Source of the DNA: CAXSEF01 sp964236535
GTDB taxonomy: Bacteria; Pseudomonadota; Alphaproteobacteria; Acetobacterales; Acetobacteraceae
Reading direction: 5' to 3'
Assembly: GCA_964236535.1 (NCBI GenBank)
Contig: CAXSEF010000030.1
Coordinates: 1-32,285 of the forward strand
DNA: 32,285 nucleotides
Positions 30,215 to 32,285 of the stretch are shown piece after piece (the stretch's first letter is position 1; each line of letters begins with the position of its first letter). The position numbers and the translations under genes are program-made. The notes under the pieces were generated by a model. That model was not told the origin of the DNA, did no database searches, and saw nothing but the letters and a program-made list of their open reading frames with translations.

Positions 30215-31999
30215 TCAGCGCATCTCCTCGGCCGGCGTCACACCCAACACCTTGAGCCCGGAGCACAGCACCACCGCGGTCGCGGACACCAGCGCCAGAC
30301 GCGCCAGCGTCTCCTCCGGCCGCCCCTCCTGCAGGAAGCGCAGCGTCGCGTCGTCCCGTCCACGGTTCCACAGCATGTGGAAATCTCCCGCCAGCTCGTA
30401 GAGATAGAACGCCACGCGGTGCGGCTCGCGCGCCAACGCCGCCCCCTCCACCAGGCGCGTCCACCCGGCCAGCCGCCGCAGCAGCCCCAGCTCCGCCTCC
30501 GCCTCCAGCGACCCAAGCTCCGCCCTCGCCAGAGCCTCCGCCAGCAGCGCCGCCTCCCCCAGCTGCGCCGTCGCCGCGCGCAGCACCGATCGGCACCGCG
30601 CGTGCGCATACTGCACGTAGAACACCGGGTTCTCCCGCGTCTGCGCCACCGCGAGATCGAGGTCGAACTCCATCTGCGCATCCGGCTTGCGGCCCAGCAT
30701 CGTGAACCGCACCGCATCCCGCCCCACCTCGTCAAGCAGGTCGCGTACCGTCTCGAACGTGCCCGCGCGCTTGCTCATCCGCACCGCCTCGCCGCCGCGG
30801 ATGATCCGCACGATCTGGCACAGCACCACCTCGAACATTACGTCCGGATCGAGCGCCCGCACCGCCGCCCGCATCCGCGACACGTACCCGCCGTGGTCCG
30901 CGCCCAGCACGTCGATCACCACCGCCGCGCCGCGCCGCAGCTTGTCCGCGTGATACCCGACGTCGTTGGCGAAGTAGGTGTTGCTGCCGTCCGACTTGCG
31001 CAGCGGCCGGTCCACGTCGTCGCCGTATGTGGTCGAGCGGAACAGCGTCTGCTCCCGCGCCTCCCAGTCCTCCGGCAGCTTGCCTTTCGGCGCCGCCAGC
31101 ACACCCCGGTAGATCAGCCCCCGCGCCTCGAGCACGTCCAGCGCCCGCTCCGCCGCCCCCGCTTCCACCAGCGCGCGCTCCGAGGTGAACACCTCCTGCC
31201 GCACGCCCAACGCCGCCAGGTCCGCGCGGATCGTCTCCATCATCGCGCCCACCGCGAAATCGCGCACCACCTCGAGCCACACCGCCGGGGCCGCCATCCC
31301 CAGCCCAGGCCCGGCCAACCCGTCTCCATACCGCGCCGCCAACGCCTTGCCCACCGGCACCAGGTAGTCGCCACCATACTGCAGCCCAGCCGGGCTCGCC
31401 GCCGCGAAAGCCTCCCGCCCCATCGTGCTGCCCAGCGCCTCCAGGTACCGCCAGTACGCCGCCCATGCGAGCGCCACCACCTGCGCGCCCGCATCGTTCA
31501 CGTAGAACTCGCGCGTGACGTCATACCCCGCCTTCTCCAGCAACGCCGCCAGCGCGTCGCCGATCACCGCTCCCCGGCAATGCCCCACATGCATCGGCCC
31601 CGTCGGGTTGGTCGAAACATATTCGACGTTGACCTGCATCTTGCGCCCCATCTCGGACGACCCCGCCGCCTCCCCCGCCAGCAGGATCGCCGGGACCTGC
31701 GCCCGCAGCGCCTCCGGCCGCAGCCGCAGGTTCACGAATCCCGGCCCCGCCACCGCCGCCGCCGCGATCTCCGCACCCCCCGCGAGCAGCCCCGCCAACA
31801 CTCCCGCCAGCTCCGCCGGCCTCCGCCCCGCAGCCTTGCCCGCCACCATCGCCGCGTTGGTCGCGACATCGCCATGCGCCGCCTCGCGCGTCGGGGTCAC
31901 CTCCACCCGCGCCGCCAACGCCGCGTCCAGCCCCGGCACCGCCTCGCGCAACGCATCCACGACCCGCGCACGCAGCGTGGCAAACAGGTCCTGGCTCAT
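30215..31999 (-). CDS. argS: Arginyl-tRNA synthetase
   Basis: A class I synthetase of 594 residues. The order is N-terminal Add-1 domain (1-115), catalytic core beginning VEYVSTNPTGPMHVGHCRGA (in part; HVGH at 137-140 is the HIGH motif), a KMSKS-like RMSKRAGTFETV, and a C-terminal helical DALR anticodon domain ending GLKVLGVTP. No key residue is missing. ATG 31999 is followed at once by the family start. It heads the housekeeping operon of this window. Confidence 0.97.
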   Translation of the reverse strand: MSQDLFATLRARVVDALREAVPGLDAALAARVEVTPTREAAHGDVATNAAMVAGKAAGRRPAELAGVLAGLLAGGAEIAAAAVAGPGFVNLRLRPEALRAQVPAILLAGEAAGSSEMGRKMQVNVEYVSTNPTGPMHVGHCRGAVIGDALAALLEKAGYDVTREFYVNDAGAQVVALAWAAYWRYLEALGSTMGREAFAAASPAGLQYGGDYLVPVGKALAARYGDGLAGPGLGMAAPAVWLEVVRDFAVGAMMETIRADLAALGVRQEVFTSERALVEAGAAERALDVLEARGLIYRGVLAAPKGKLPEDWEAREQTLFRSTTYGDDVDRPLRKSDGSNTYFANDVGYHADKLRRGAAVVIDVLGADHGGYVSRMRAAVRALDPDVMFEVVLCQIVRIIRGGEAVRMSKRAGTFETVRDLLDEVGRDAVRFTMLGRKPDAQMEFDLDLAVAQTRENPVFYVQYAHARCRSVLRAATAQLGEAALLAEALARAELGSLEAEAELGLLRRLAGWTRLVEGAALAREPHRVAFYLYELAGDFHMLWNRGRDDATLRFLQEGRPEETLARLALVSATAVVLCSGLKVLGVTPAEEMR

Positions 32000-32062
32000 C
32001 GCGACACCCCCGGCTCGACAGACCCCACCCTAGCCCGAACCGACCTGCCACCAAACCAGCCC

Positions 32063-32157
32063 TGGCAAGCAAGCAAGGCCAGGGGCTCTGCCTCTGGACT
32101 CCGCTCAAGGCCAGGTCTTGAGAATCCTGTTCAAAGGATGCAAGCACCCAGGTCCGA
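32063..32157 (-). repeat. Dispersed multi-hairpin element, copy 9, inverted and partly degraded
   Basis: On the minus strand the right part is well kept: GATTCTCAAGACCTGGCC, GCGGAGTCCAGAGGCAGAGC and the end GGCCTTGCTTGCTTGCC. The left half is degenerate. It lies 64 bp upstream of the argS start. Confidence 0.75.
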
Positions 32158-32285
32158 ATAATGCGTCTACGCACACAGCAAGTTGATAGAGCCGCCCGTA
32201 ACAAAATCGGAGTACGTTGTTTTCGTATACTACCGTCGAGTCTCGGCGTTGACTCGGACGTGATTAGCTGCGGCTCGCGCGGGAG
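32158..32285. other. AT-richer window edge
   Basis: Composition drops noticeably from about 32158 to 32250 (for example GTTGTTTTCGTATACTA). No start, RNA gene or known element is recognisable before the window ends; it may be the border of a differently composed segment. Confidence 0.4.

Noticed and set aside
30377..32161. 594-residue plus-strand frame opposite argS
   Set aside because: Arg/His/Gln-rich shadow of argS; no independent support.

Overview
The window is a very GC-rich (about 70% or more by eye) alphaproteobacterial chromosome segment. Gene content and the order argS, SPOR protein, nagZ, tatB, tatC, serS suggest Rhodospirillales, possibly Acetobacteraceae; this placement is inference, because no rRNA gene is present. 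Genes are dense, often overlap by 1-8 bases, and use GTG and TTG starts freely.

Region by region: 3-8738 is a mixed accessory/housekeeping segment. It holds a YeiH-type permease, a YbfF-type esterase, a PIG3-type quinone oxidoreductase with a tiny proline-rich ORF, a short-chain dehydrogenase, a ClC-family chloride channel and a 14-TM-type MFS exporter. 8895-23291 is a tetrahydromethanopterin/methanofuran (H4MPT/MFR) C1-transfer island. It contains an MfnF-like actin-fold protein, a HisA-like protein, fae, a CitG-like protein, a RimK-like ATP-grasp ligase, mch, a second ATP-grasp protein (COG2232 type), mtdB and beta-RFAP synthase, mostly on the minus strand. Divergent from these, on the plus strand, are a pterin carbinolamine dehydratase and fhcB-fhcA-fhcD-fhcC. 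Together they take formaldehyde through Fae, MtdB, Mch and the Fhc formyltransferase/hydrolase complex to formate, and supply part of the cofactor biosynthesis. 23360-24210 holds a small four-cysteine protein and a secreted class I cytochrome c. 24406-31999 is a housekeeping block on the minus strand: argS, SPOR protein, nagZ, site-2 protease, tatB, tatC and serS.

The most striking non-genic feature is a family of dispersed, strictly intergenic elements of about 115-150 bp. They have inverted ends (GCAAGCAAGGC at one end, GCCTTGCTTGC at the other) and several internal hairpins. I count nine clear copies, two of them inverted (at 27249 and 32063), plus two degenerate copies. Four lie inside the C1 gene runs, directly in front of the start codons of fhcD, the COG2232 ATP-grasp gene, the RimK-like gene and the CitG-like gene. 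In one case the element appears to supply the start codon. A separate array of four 21-nt TGTCCGG/CCGGACA dyads lies at 3345-3472.

No tRNA, rRNA, CRISPR array, transposase or phage gene was recognised.
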